DNA of 6,711 nt from Proteiniphilum sp. (GTDB lineage Bacteria; Bacteroidota; Bacteroidia; Bacteroidales; Dysgonomonadaceae): NCBI GenBank assembly GCA_016649795.1, contig JAENWZ010000122.1, positions 1 to 6,711 of the forward strand, given 5' to 3'. Positions within the stretch are counted from its first letter, which is position 1. Each line of letters begins with the position of its first letter. A model generated the notes under the pieces. The model was not told the DNA's origin. It saw only the letters and a program-made list of their open reading frames with translations, and did no database searches. Positions 1-6,152 of the stretch are shown piece after piece. Position numbers and translations under genes: made by a program.

Positions 1-542
1 GTGATTGTTACATCTTTGCCGATACCCAATCCGTCGGGATCGTAAGCCACATTGTAATCTATCCTGTTGATCTTGTTTTTGGCAATAAAACCCACGGTTT
101 CAGTACCATCCTCACCTTTCACTACTCCGCCGTAGTAAACATCGAACGTCACATCCTTTGTTACATCTTTTATCTGTAACTTTCCATGCAGCTTGTACTT
201 GTTCTCATTCACTTTCTCAATAGCTGTACTTTCGAATGTCATGACCGGGAATTTCTCCACATCAAAGAAATCGGCACTTCGCAGATGGTCGTCTCGCATA
301 GGTACGCTGGTGTACACACTTGATGTCTCTACATTGAAAAATATTCTCGCCTCTTCAATATTGTCCATGTTGCCGATGATGCCACCGTCAAACTTCTCAA
401 ATCTTCCATTCACAAACGTGATTCCGCTGTGCTTCACCTTGAAATTAACGGATGTATGTGCAGGATCTACTTTGTAGTGTGATTGAGCCATCAGCCCGAG
501 AGCGGTGAATAAGGTGATAAGAATGAAGATAATTTTTTTCAT
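1..542 (-). CDS. YceI-family secreted lipocalin-like protein (C-terminus cut by window edge)
   Basis: The reverse strand reads an open frame of 180 codons from the ATG at 540-542 to the window start with no stop. The first ~20 residues (MKKIIFILITLFTALGLMAQ) form a signal peptide: two lysines, a hydrophobic core, and a likely signal peptidase I site at MA-Q, typical of Bacteroidetes. The mature protein opens with VDPAHTSVNFKVKHSGI, then has RDDHLRSADFFDVEKFP and LHGKLQIKDVTKDVTF, the recognisable YceI signature blocks. YceI proteins are eight-stranded beta-barrels that bind polyisoprenoid-like lipids in the periplasm. The ligand and role in this organism cannot be read from sequence. Family members are usually about 190-200 residues with the signal, so only roughly the last ten are missing. 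It is transcribed away from sufB. No clear promoter or Shine-Dalgarno site was seen for it. The family call is firm and the physiological role is unknown. Confidence 0.92.
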   Translation of the reverse strand, partial: MKKIIFILITLFTALGLMAQSHYKVDPAHTSVNFKVKHSGITFVNGRFEKFDGGIIGNMDNIEEARIFFNVETSSVYTSVPMRDDHLRSADFFDVEKFPVMTFESTAIEKVNENKYKLHGKLQIKDVTKDVTFDVYYGGVVKGEDGTETVGFIAKNKINRIDYNVAYDPDGLGIGKDVTI

Positions 543-727
543 ACGATTAATCTTTTTTTATTAAAGTCTATGTTGCCTGAGACAGTCATTTTACCGGCAT
601 ATAAATAATCACGTCCATCCCCTTGCATTGTTTTATTTCGATTTACTATGATTTAACATAATTAGTTACATGTTTGTTCAGTCACAGGATATCGTTTGCC
701 GGTAGAAGAAATTGATGAAAAAAGCAG

Positions 728-735
728 TATCTTTG
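728..735 (+). promoter_or_regulatory. Predicted -7 promoter element for sufB
   Basis: TATCTTTG matches the Bacteroidetes primary-sigma -7 consensus TAnnTTTG exactly. A start site a few bases downstream, near 740-743, would give an untranslated leader of about 95 nt before the sufB ATG at 837. A TTTG -33 element at the usual ~19-nt spacing is not present. The nearest TTG (712-714) is only 13 nt away and the TTTG at 695-698 is too far, so the -33 half is weak. Confidence 0.6.
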
Positions 736-741
736 TACAAC

Positions 742-784
742 AAAAGCCGCACGATGGTTGTTACTAATCAACTGATAGGCTTTT
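742..784 (+). other. Hairpin in the 5' leader of sufB
   Basis: AAAAGCC (742-748) is the exact reverse complement of GGCTTTT (778-784). Nested inside, GTTG (757-760) pairs with CAAC (769-772) around an 8-nt loop. Together they form a two-tier stem-loop that would begin at, or within a base or two of, the predicted transcript start. It ends 52 nt before the sufB start codon. Possible roles are mRNA 5'-end protection, an attenuator (the lower arm ends in four Ts), or a protein-binding site. No known riboswitch class is recognised, and the pairing could be chance in AT-rich DNA. Confidence 0.4.
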
Positions 785-836
785 ATGCCCTCATTAAATA
801 AGGTCACAACGACCCTCCAATAATATAGAAACAGTT

Positions 837-2288
837 ATGCAAGAATTAAATCAAGATCAAATATTAAACGATTTAACCACCCAGGATTACAAATTCGGAT
901 TTACCTCCGACATTGAAACCGAAGTGATTGAAAAGGGGTTGAACGAAGATGTCGTCCGACTTATTTCAGGGAAAAAAGGTGAGCCCGAATGGCTGCTTGA
1001 GTACAGGCTGAAAGCCTTTCGTCACTGGCTGACAATGAAACAGCCCGAATGGGCCCATCTTCAGATTCCAGAAATTGATTTTCAGGAGATCATTTACTAC
1101 GCCGATCCCACAAAGAAGAAATCACCTAAAAGCCTCGATGAGATTGATCCTGAACTGTTAAAGACCTTTGAACGGCTGGGGATCCCGCTGAATGAACAGA
1201 AACAACTCACAGGTGTCGCCGTGGATGCGGTAATGGACAGCGTTTCCATTAAAACAACCTTCAAAGAGGTGCTTGCCGAAAAGGGAATCATCTTCAGCTC
1301 GTTTAGTGAAGCGGTGAAGCATCACCCCGATCTGGTGAAAAAGTACCTGGGAACAGTTGTTCCCTACAAGGACAATTTCTACGCTACATTGAACTCAGCT
1401 GTTTTCAGCGACGGTTCGTTCGTTTATATCCCGAAAGGAGTGCGCTGCCCTATGGAACTATCCACCTACTTCCGTATCAATACGGCCAACACCGGTCAGT
1501 TTGAACGCACACTCATCGTTGCCGACGACGACTCATACGTGAGCTACCTCGAGGGGTGCACAGCACCTATGCGTGACGAGAACCAGCTTCATGCTGCCAT
1601 TGTTGAGATCATTGCTCTTGATAATGCCGAAGTGAAGTACTCCACCGTACAGAACTGGTATCCCGGTGATAAAAATGGCAAGGGCGGGGTCTTTAACTTC
1701 GTTACGAAACGGGGTATCTGCAAAGGCAACAACTCTAAGATCTCATGGACACAGGTGGAGACAGGCTCAGCCATCACATGGAAATACCCCTCCTGCATTC
1801 TGGCGGGAGACAACTCAGTTGGTGAATTTTATTCAGTGGCTGTCACCAATAACTTCCAGCAGGCAGATACGGGGACGAAGATGATCCACCTGGGAAAGAA
1901 TACCCGCAGCAGAATAGTATCGAAAGGTATCTCCGCAGGTAACAGCCAGAACAGCTACCGGGGACTGGTGAAAGTATCAAAGAAAGCCGACAATGCGCGC
2001 AATCACTCTCAGTGCGACAGCCTGCTGCTTACAGACCATTGTGGTGCACATACCTTCCCATACACCGATATTCAGAATCCTTCAGCTGTGCTTGAGCATG
2101 AAGCTACCACTTCCAAGATCAGCGAAGACCAGATCTTCTACTGCAACCAGCGTGGACTGGGAGAAGAAGAGGCGATTGGACTGATCGTCAACGGATATGT
2201 GAAGGAGGTGGTGAATAAGCTTCCGATGGAGTTTGCCGTGGAAGCGCAAAAACTGCTCCAGATTAGTCTTGAAGGCAGTGTTGGATAA
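837..2288 (+). CDS. sufB: Fe-S cluster assembly scaffold protein SufB
   Basis: This 483-residue protein is close to the ~495 of E. coli SufB and matches it strongly in the C-terminal beta-helix. SufB forms the SufBC2D scaffold that assembles Fe-S clusters in the cytoplasm, receiving sulfur from the SufS cysteine desulfurase. The N-terminal part has the usual PEWLLEYRLKAFRHW block near residues 50-64. Residues known to matter in E. coli are present: Cys393 (SQCDS, E. coli Cys405), His421 and Glu422 (LEHEATTS, E. coli His433/Glu434). The end, AVEAQKLLQISLEGSVG, is typical. The N-terminal CxxCxxxC motif of some enterobacterial SufB proteins is absent, which is common. The ATG at 837 gives the expected N-terminus; the upstream bases have no clear Shine-Dalgarno site, as is usual in this phylum. 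Oddly, sufC and sufD are not adjacent: a convergent ung gene begins 15 nt after the stop. The SufB assignment is secure. Confidence 0.97.
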   Translation: MQELNQDQILNDLTTQDYKFGFTSDIETEVIEKGLNEDVVRLISGKKGEPEWLLEYRLKAFRHWLTMKQPEWAHLQIPEIDFQEIIYYADPTKKKSPKSLDEIDPELLKTFERLGIPLNEQKQLTGVAVDAVMDSVSIKTTFKEVLAEKGIIFSSFSEAVKHHPDLVKKYLGTVVPYKDNFYATLNSAVFSDGSFVYIPKGVRCPMELSTYFRINTANTGQFERTLIVADDDSYVSYLEGCTAPMRDENQLHAAIVEIIALDNAEVKYSTVQNWYPGDKNGKGGVFNFVTKRGICKGNNSKISWTQVETGSAITWKYPSCILAGDNSVGEFYSVAVTNNFQQADTGTKMIHLGKNTRSRIVSKGISAGNSQNSYRGLVKVSKKADNARNHSQCDSLLLTDHCGAHTFPYTDIQNPSAVLEHEATTSKISEDQIFYCNQRGLGEEEAIGLIVNGYVKEVVNKLPMEFAVEAQKLLQISLEGSVG

Positions 2289-2304
2289 TATCTTTTCCAA
2301 CGTT
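2277..2304. terminator. Weak hairpin spanning the sufB/ung convergent junction
   Basis: GTTGGA (2280-2285) pairs with TCCAAC (2296-2301) across a 10-nt loop. Wobble and A-U pairs could extend the stem to 2277 and 2304. It covers the sufB stop codon and reaches the ung stop codon. There is no T-run after it in either direction, so termination by this element is doubtful. It is listed because the 15-nt gap leaves nowhere else between the two genes for a terminator. Confidence 0.2.
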
Positions 2305-2966
2305 CACCAATCGATGGTTTTGATGCCGTGAGCGGATAAATAATCGTTTGTTGTACTAAAGTGCTTGTTTCCAAAGAATCCTCTGTGAGCGGAGAGAGGT
2401 GAAGGATGTGGTGATTTCAGGACCAAGTGCCTGTTGGTATCAATAGAAGCCCCTTTTCGTTGTGCGTAGGCGCCCCAGAGAATAAAAACCAGATGATCAC
2501 GCTCTTCGGCAAGATGCCTTATTGCTGCATCAGTAAACTCCTCCCATCCTTTTCCCTGGTGCGAACCGGCACGATGTGCCTGCACCGTCAGCGTTGCATT
2601 CAGCAGGAGTACCCCCTGCCCGGCCCATCTTTCCAGATTCCCGGAACGGGGAATAGGTTTACCAAGATCATTCTTTATCTCCTTGTAGATATTCAGGAGT
2701 GAGGGTGGAATCTGTACACCCTCATTCACGGAGAAGCATAGTCCGTGTGCCTGTCCCGGTTCGTGATAGGGATCCTGCCCCACGATCACCACTTTCACAT
2801 CATCGAAAGAACAGCTGTTGAAGGCATTGAAAATGAGCTTTGCCGGCGGATAGACGGTTTTGCCGGCATACTCCTGACGTATGAACCGGGTTAACGATTT
2901 GAAATACTCTTTTTCAAACTCCTCTTTCATATGCACTTTCCAGCGCTGCTCCATTTTCACATCCAT
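2304..2966 (-). CDS. ung: Uracil-DNA glycosylase, family 1
   Basis: This 220-residue protein is full length for family-1 UDG (E. coli Ung is 229). The enzyme removes uracil from DNA, arising from cytosine deamination or dUTP incorporation, and starts base-excision repair. The diagnostic motifs are present: GQDPYHEPGQAHGLCFSV at 63-80 with the catalytic Asp65 in the water-activating QDPYH loop, LLNATLTVQAHRAGSHQ at 121-137 with Asn123 for uracil recognition, and HPSPLSAHRGF at 187-197 with catalytic His187 and the intercalating Leu191. FILWGAYAQRKG (161-172) is also typical. The start at 2966 was chosen as the first ATG in frame; a second ATG four codons in (MEQRWK) is equally plausible. It converges on sufB with a 15-nt gap and lies downstream of asnA on the same strand, but a terminator between them suggests separate transcription. 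No clear promoter box was found upstream. Confidence 0.97.
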   Translation of the reverse strand: MDVKMEQRWKVHMKEEFEKEYFKSLTRFIRQEYAGKTVYPPAKLIFNAFNSCSFDDVKVVIVGQDPYHEPGQAHGLCFSVNEGVQIPPSLLNIYKEIKNDLGKPIPRSGNLERWAGQGVLLLNATLTVQAHRAGSHQGKGWEEFTDAAIRHLAEERDHLVFILWGAYAQRKGASIDTNRHLVLKSPHPSPLSAHRGFFGNKHFSTTNDYLSAHGIKTIDW

Positions 2967-3153
2967 GCTTCAACAGTTTTTAAAGGTTGCTAAATTACAA
3001 AATCTTTCAACAACAGAAAAAACGAATTCTGAAAATAGAATTGAATCCTCTGATAAATGCTAATTTGTATTTATTCTCAGACAAGTATATACATAGAAAA
3101 GAGGGTAAAATCATATGGTGATACCCTCTTGTAGCTAAATATCAGGATAATAA
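2967..3153. other. Intergenic region between ung and asnA
   Basis: This 187-nt AT-rich stretch holds the asnA terminator hairpin on its right side. It must also hold the ung promoter if ung is transcribed independently. No exact TAnnTTTG box was found on the minus strand here. An A/T-rich segment near 2995-3015 gives only partial matches. No gene is evident. Confidence 0.5.
3097..3130 (-). terminator. Rho-independent terminator of asnA
   Basis: AAGAGGGT (3099-3106) is the reverse complement of ACCCTCTT (3123-3130). An upper stem ATCA (3110-3113) / TGAT (3119-3122) closes a 5-nt loop above a 3-nt bulge. Read on the minus strand, the hairpin begins 23 nt after the asnA stop codon, and its 3' arm runs into CTCTTTTCT, a short U-tract. 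This is the best terminator in the window and separates asnA from ung. Confidence 0.75.
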
Positions 3154-4191
3154 TTAAATCAGAAAAACACCCTGCTGCTTTGCTTCTTCACGCATCTCCT
3201 GCGGCCAGAGACTGGACTGTATCTCACCTATATGTGCTTTGCGCAGGTAATACATACACAATCGCGACTGACCTATTCCTCCTCCTATAGAGAGAGGCAG
3301 TTCATTGTTCATCAGACGTTTATGGAAATACAACGAAAGGCGATCCTCTTTACCTCGGGCATGTAACTGACGTTCCAGTGATGCGGCATCGACGCGTATT
3401 CCCATTGATGAGAGCTCCACCGATTTTTCCAGCACGGGATTCCATACCAGGAGATCACCGTTCAATCCCTGAAAACCATCACTGTTCACAGTACTCCAGT
3501 CGTCGTAGTCGGGCGCACGTCCGTCATGCGGTTCACCGCCGGACAACGGTGCACCGATACCGATGATGAATACTGCTCCGAACTCTTTTGTAATTGCATC
3601 TTCCCTTTGTTTTGCATCCAGCGCGGGATTCTTTTGAAGCAGCTCTTCTGCGTGAATGAATGTGATCTCAGCGGGGAGCTGTGGTGTGATCGCCGGGAAC
3701 AACTCAAAAACAAGGTACTCTGTACGCAGCATGGCGGCATAGATCCTCCTGACGATTCCCTTCAGGAACGCAATGGAGCGATCCTTCTCTGCTATTACCA
3801 GCTCCCAATCCCACTGATCTACGTAGAGTGAGTGCAGATTGTCCAGCTCTTCATCAGCACGGATAGCATTCATATCGGTATAAATCCCAAATCCCTCTTC
3901 AATCTCATAATCGGCAAGAGTTAACCTTTTCCATTTCGCCAGAGAATGTACGATCTCTGCATTCTTGTCGTTCATATCCTTTATGGGAAAGCGTACGGGC
4001 CGCTCTACCCCATTCAGATCGTCGTTGATACCGGTACCGCTCTCCACGAAAAGAGGAGCGGTCACACGCCGCAGACGCAGTTCTGAAGAGAGGTTGACCT
4101 GAAAAAAATCCTTGATGTTTTTTATTCCCAGCTCCGTCTGCTTTAAGTTCAAAAGCGGAGCGTAACCGGCAGGAATTTGCAATTGTGACAT
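3154..4191 (-). CDS. asnA: Aspartate-ammonia ligase (ammonia-dependent asparagine synthetase A)
   Basis: This 345-residue protein is collinear with E. coli AsnA (330). It makes asparagine from aspartate, ATP and free ammonia through an aspartyl-adenylate in the cytoplasm, and has a class II aminoacyl-tRNA-synthetase-like fold. Family blocks are clear: SGTGINDDLNGVERPV (51-66, Asp57 corresponds to E. coli Asp46), VHSLAKWKRLTL (81-92), YTDMNAIRADEE (104-115, Arg111 corresponds to Arg100), LHSLYVDQWDWE (119-130), RAPDYDDWST (225-234), GLNGDLLVWNPVLE (242-255), LSSMGIRVD (260-268) and the ATP-site SIGGGIGQSRL (301-311, Arg310 corresponds to Arg299). The ATG at 4189-4191 fits a promoter 34-64 nt upstream. 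A terminator follows, so it looks monocistronic. Using free ammonia rather than glutamine suits an ammonia-rich or anaerobic setting, though that is inference. Confusion with aspartyl- or asparaginyl-tRNA synthetase is unlikely given the match along the full length. Confidence 0.97.
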   Translation of the reverse strand: MSQLQIPAGYAPLLNLKQTELGIKNIKDFFQVNLSSELRLRRVTAPLFVESGTGINDDLNGVERPVRFPIKDMNDKNAEIVHSLAKWKRLTLADYEIEEGFGIYTDMNAIRADEELDNLHSLYVDQWDWELVIAEKDRSIAFLKGIVRRIYAAMLRTEYLVFELFPAITPQLPAEITFIHAEELLQKNPALDAKQREDAITKEFGAVFIIGIGAPLSGGEPHDGRAPDYDDWSTVNSDGFQGLNGDLLVWNPVLEKSVELSSMGIRVDAASLERQLHARGKEDRLSLYFHKRLMNNELPLSIGGGIGQSRLCMYYLRKAHIGEIQSSLWPQEMREEAKQQGVFLI

Positions 4192-4224
4192 GTTATAATA
4201 AATGTATGTTCAGTTTTGAATAGA

Positions 4225-4255
4225 CAAAGGTATCATTATTTTTCATTTTGTCAAA
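4225..4255 (-). promoter_or_regulatory. Bacteroidetes-type promoter of asnA
   Basis: On the minus strand, TTTG (rc of 4252-4255) is followed after exactly 19 nt by TACCTTTG (rc of 4225-4232). This fits the Bacteroidetes -33 TTTG / -7 TAnnTTTG pattern in both sequence and spacing, and is the best promoter in the window. Transcription would start near 4218, giving a short leader of about 27 nt before the asnA ATG. That leaves little room for leader-based regulation. Confidence 0.75.
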
Positions 4256-4310
4256 TAAAAATGGGAATAAAACTACATTATGACATAATTAAGGTCAAAT
4301 AATAATCATA

Positions 4311-4350
4311 AATTGCAAAAAATATTTAAATGATTATCATTTTCGCAATT
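4311..4350 (-). terminator. AT-rich hairpin at the end of pyrD, possible terminator
   Basis: AATTGC (4311-4316) and GCAATT (4345-4350) are reverse complements. On the minus-strand RNA the pairing extends through a G-U and four A-U pairs to an 11-bp stem with an ~18-nt loop. It overlaps the pyrD stop codon (4349-4351). The 3' arm contains six Us, and the bases after it are also AT-rich. It is a plausible but weak terminator for pyrK-pyrD because the stem has only two G-C pairs. Confidence 0.35.
4328..4342. promoter_or_regulatory. Perfect 7-1-7 palindrome resembling a Fur box
   Basis: AAATGAT-T-ATCATTT is a perfect palindrome with a one-base centre. On the minus strand it contains AATGATAATCATT, identical to the central 13 bases of the classical 19-bp Fur box, with 15 of 19 positions matching overall. 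It lies 7 nt past the pyrD stop codon and about 70 nt upstream of the asnA -33 element, an unusual place for a Fur operator. It also sits in the loop of the larger hairpin at 4311-4350. Chance in AT-rich DNA is quite possible. Confidence 0.3.
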
Positions 4351-5263
4351 AAAAACTATCCAGTCTGCCCACCAGTTCATTCACCGAAGAGATGTGATGC
4401 CGGTCGAGGTAATCGTTGATGCCATCCACAATCTTCACCGATGCAGCGGGATCGACAAAATTGTAAGTGCCAATCTGTATGGCATCAGCTCCCGCAAGGA
4501 TAAACTCTATGGCATCCTTCCAGTCTGTGATCCCTCCCATCCCGATAATCGGAATTTGAACGGCGTGAAACACCTGCCACACCATACGCAGGGCGATGGG
4601 TTTGATGCAGGGACCTGAGAGTCCGCCGGTAATGGTGGAGAGCTTCGGTTTTCTGCGTTCCACATCAATTGCCATACCGAGGAAGGTGTTGACGAGCGAC
4701 ACGGCATCGGCTCCCTCCGCCTCCACCGCACGAGCAATCTCGGCAATATCGGTCACGTTGGGAGAGAGTTTCACGATCAGTGTCTTCGGATAAACTTCAC
4801 GTACTGCTTTCGTCACGCTCGCGGCCGAAGCACAGGATGTGCCAAAAGCCATCCCGCCCTCTTTCACGTTGGGACAAGAGATATTGAGTTCAATCGCCGG
4901 CATCTTCTCCAGTCCGGCCAGTTTCTCTGCACATGCCACATAGTCCTCAATGGTAGAGCCCGAGACATTCACAATCATATGTGTATCATAATCCCTGATC
5001 ACCGGATAAAGATGCTCCACGAAATAATCCACACCCTTGTTCTGAAGTCCCACGGAATTGAGCATACCCGAGGGCGTTTCAGCCATCCTGGGGTAGTCAT
5101 TCCCCTGTCGTGGTTCAAGGGTAGTTCCTTTCACGAAAACACCTCCCAGGCGTCCCAAATCGATAAAATCGGCATATTCAGTTCCGTAACCGAAGGTGCC
5201 CGAAGCAGTCATTACCGGATTTTTCAGTTGTAAATCTCCTATTTGTACCTCTAATCTAGCCAT
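4349..5263 (-). CDS. pyrD: Dihydroorotate dehydrogenase, class 1B catalytic subunit
   Basis: This 304-residue FMN-binding TIM-barrel protein catalyses the fourth step of pyrimidine synthesis, dihydroorotate to orotate, in the cytoplasm. Motifs: NPVMTASGTFGYGTEY (15-30), VKGTTLEPRQGN (44-55, Lys45 region for FMN), TPSGMLNSVGLQNKG (63-77), ELNISCPNVKEGG (125-137) and KLSPNVTDIA (165-174), with late phosphate-binding segments GMGGITDW (241-248) and AIQIGTYNF (261-269). The active-site base is Cys130, as in class 1 enzymes; class 2 uses serine. The directly upstream pyrK makes this class 1B, which passes electrons to NAD+. The ATG at 5261-5263 lies inside the last codons of pyrK, a 13-nt overlap with no visible Shine-Dalgarno site, so translation is probably coupled. 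The length and all motifs are intact. Confidence 0.97.
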   Translation of the reverse strand: MARLEVQIGDLQLKNPVMTASGTFGYGTEYADFIDLGRLGGVFVKGTTLEPRQGNDYPRMAETPSGMLNSVGLQNKGVDYFVEHLYPVIRDYDTHMIVNVSGSTIEDYVACAEKLAGLEKMPAIELNISCPNVKEGGMAFGTSCASAASVTKAVREVYPKTLIVKLSPNVTDIAEIARAVEAEGADAVSLVNTFLGMAIDVERRKPKLSTITGGLSGPCIKPIALRMVWQVFHAVQIPIIGMGGITDWKDAIEFILAGADAIQIGTYNFVDPAASVKIVDGINDYLDRHHISSVNELVGRLDSF

Positions 5264-6024
5264 GTGAGTTCATTAATGTTAAAGACTGGTCCTTCGGTGC
5301 AGGCGCACACATTCCCTCTGATCGTTTTCTCTATGCAACATAAACAGGCGCCAAAGCCGCACGCCATCAGATTCTCCAGGGAGACCTCGCACGCAATACC
5401 ATTTTTGTGGGCATATTGAGCAACAGCAACCATCATCGGTTTGGGTCCGCAGGTGAAGATAAAATCATATCTACTGTTTTGTAAAAGGGAGTGATGGGTT
5501 ACAAACCCTTTCTCACCTAACGATCCGTCTACAGTAGTGCAATAGAGTGTGCCGTATTTTTCAAAATCTTTTCGCTGCAGAATATCTCTTTTGCTACCTC
5601 CACCCAGCAGAAAATCACAGGAAAAACCTTTTTCATTGAACCTTTTTCCAAGAAATAGCATGGGAGCGGTACCCACGCCTCCTCCCACGAGCAGGAAGTT
5701 TCCCCTTTCTTTCGGAATAGTGAACGAGTTACCCAACGGAAAAATCAGGTTCATCCTGTCTCCTGCCGCTGTTTCACATATCCTGCCCGTTCCTTCTCCG
5801 ATTACCTGAATCAACAGCCATATCTCGTTATTCTCTTTGTCGACAAAGTTGACAGAGATGGGTCTTCTTAAAAATATGCGAGGTGAATTATCGACCAAAA
5901 TCTGGACGAACTGCCCCGGACAGATTTCCGGTAACATCTCGTTGTTAGCAGGGGTGACCTTGATCAGATGATTTTGATCGTTCAGCTTCTCATTGGAGCG
6001 AACAGTGAAATCGAGTTGCTTCAT
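5251..6024 (-). CDS. pyrK: Dihydroorotate dehydrogenase electron transfer subunit PyrK
   Basis: This 257-residue iron-sulfur flavoprotein passes electrons from PyrD to NAD+ in the PyrD2K2 complex. The N-terminal FAD-binding barrel (about 1-100) carries FLRRPISV (51-58), the RxxS-type flavin motif. The central ferredoxin-reductase NAD domain has LLVGGGVGTAPMLFL (111-125) and FTCGPKPMM (190-198). The C-terminal [2Fe-2S] loop is C-x4-C-x2-C with a fourth Cys before EGPVF: Cys222, Cys227, Cys230 and Cys242 by family pattern. Two further cysteines, 229 and 240, lie in the same loop. SLENLMACGFG (215-225) corresponds to the typical SLEExMACGxG. The gene comes first in the two-gene operon and overlaps pyrD by 13 nt. 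A TAnnTTTG box is 23-30 nt upstream of the ATG. Other ferredoxin-reductase-like proteins share the first two domains, but the Cys loop and pyrD partner settle the identity. Confidence 0.96.
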   Translation of the reverse strand: MKQLDFTVRSNEKLNDQNHLIKVTPANNEMLPEICPGQFVQILVDNSPRIFLRRPISVNFVDKENNEIWLLIQVIGEGTGRICETAAGDRMNLIFPLGNSFTIPKERGNFLLVGGGVGTAPMLFLGKRFNEKGFSCDFLLGGGSKRDILQRKDFEKYGTLYCTTVDGSLGEKGFVTHHSLLQNSRYDFIFTCGPKPMMVAVAQYAHKNGIACEVSLENLMACGFGACLCCIEKTIRGNVCACTEGPVFNINELTWLD

Positions 6025-6152
6025 CGTGTAATAATTTTATTGCGTACAAATTTACATCATAATTTTCAAATAGGACGAAGAGAAACAAAATTAGATGTAA
6101 CAGATGAGTAGGCCCTGGTTGGCCTGATAAATAAAAAAGAGTAATGTTGTGT
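6025..6152. other. Intergenic region between the XRE regulator gene and pyrK
   Basis: This 128-nt AT-rich stretch contains the predicted pyrK -7 box on the left. On the right is a short GC hairpin, AGGCC (6110-6114) / GGCCT (6121-6125) with a 6-nt loop. On the minus strand a T-rich tract precedes rather than follows this hairpin, so it is not a standard terminator for the regulator gene. No gene is visible. Confidence 0.5.
6047..6054 (-). promoter_or_regulatory. Predicted -7 promoter element for pyrK-pyrD
   Basis: The minus strand reads TAAATTTG, an exact TAnnTTTG match, 23 nt upstream of the pyrK start codon. The nearest upstream TTTG (rc of 6067-6070) is only 12 nt away, shorter than the usual ~19, so the -33 element is poor. 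Transcription would begin around 6040, leaving a leader of about 16 nt. That is too short for the attenuation seen in some pyr operons. Confidence 0.45.

Larger units (their letters stand above)
543..836. other. Divergent intergenic region between the YceI gene and sufB
   Basis: These 294 bases separate two genes transcribed away from each other, so both promoters should lie here. The sufB side has a clear -7 box and a hairpin in the leader, listed separately. On the minus strand I found no TAnnTTTG match for the YceI gene. No convincing small open reading frame, tRNA or known riboswitch is visible. Confidence 0.6.

Noticed and set aside
193..477. 94-codon plus-strand open frame
   Set aside because: It lies antisense to the YceI gene, whose frame has a signal peptide and family motifs. 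The plus-strand product has no recognisable features.
2138..2374. 78-codon minus-strand open frame bridging sufB and ung
   Set aside because: It overlaps the conserved 3' end of sufB and runs in a different frame from ung. No start context or motif supports it.
3061..3067. TAATTTG as a plus-strand promoter box
   Set aside because: It is one base short of TAnnTTTG, and no plus-strand gene follows; asnA lies on the other strand.
3526..3831. 101-codon plus-strand open frame inside asnA
   Set aside because: It is the antisense shadow of conserved AsnA coding sequence, and the predicted product is Cys-rich with no family resemblance.
5549..5809. 86-codon plus-strand open frame inside pyrK
   Set aside because: It is antisense to conserved FAD/NAD domain codons of pyrK and has no protein-like features.
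6110..6125. AGGCC/GGCCT hairpin as terminator of the XRE gene
   Set aside because: On the minus strand the T-tract comes before the hairpin, not after it, and the stem is only 5 bp.
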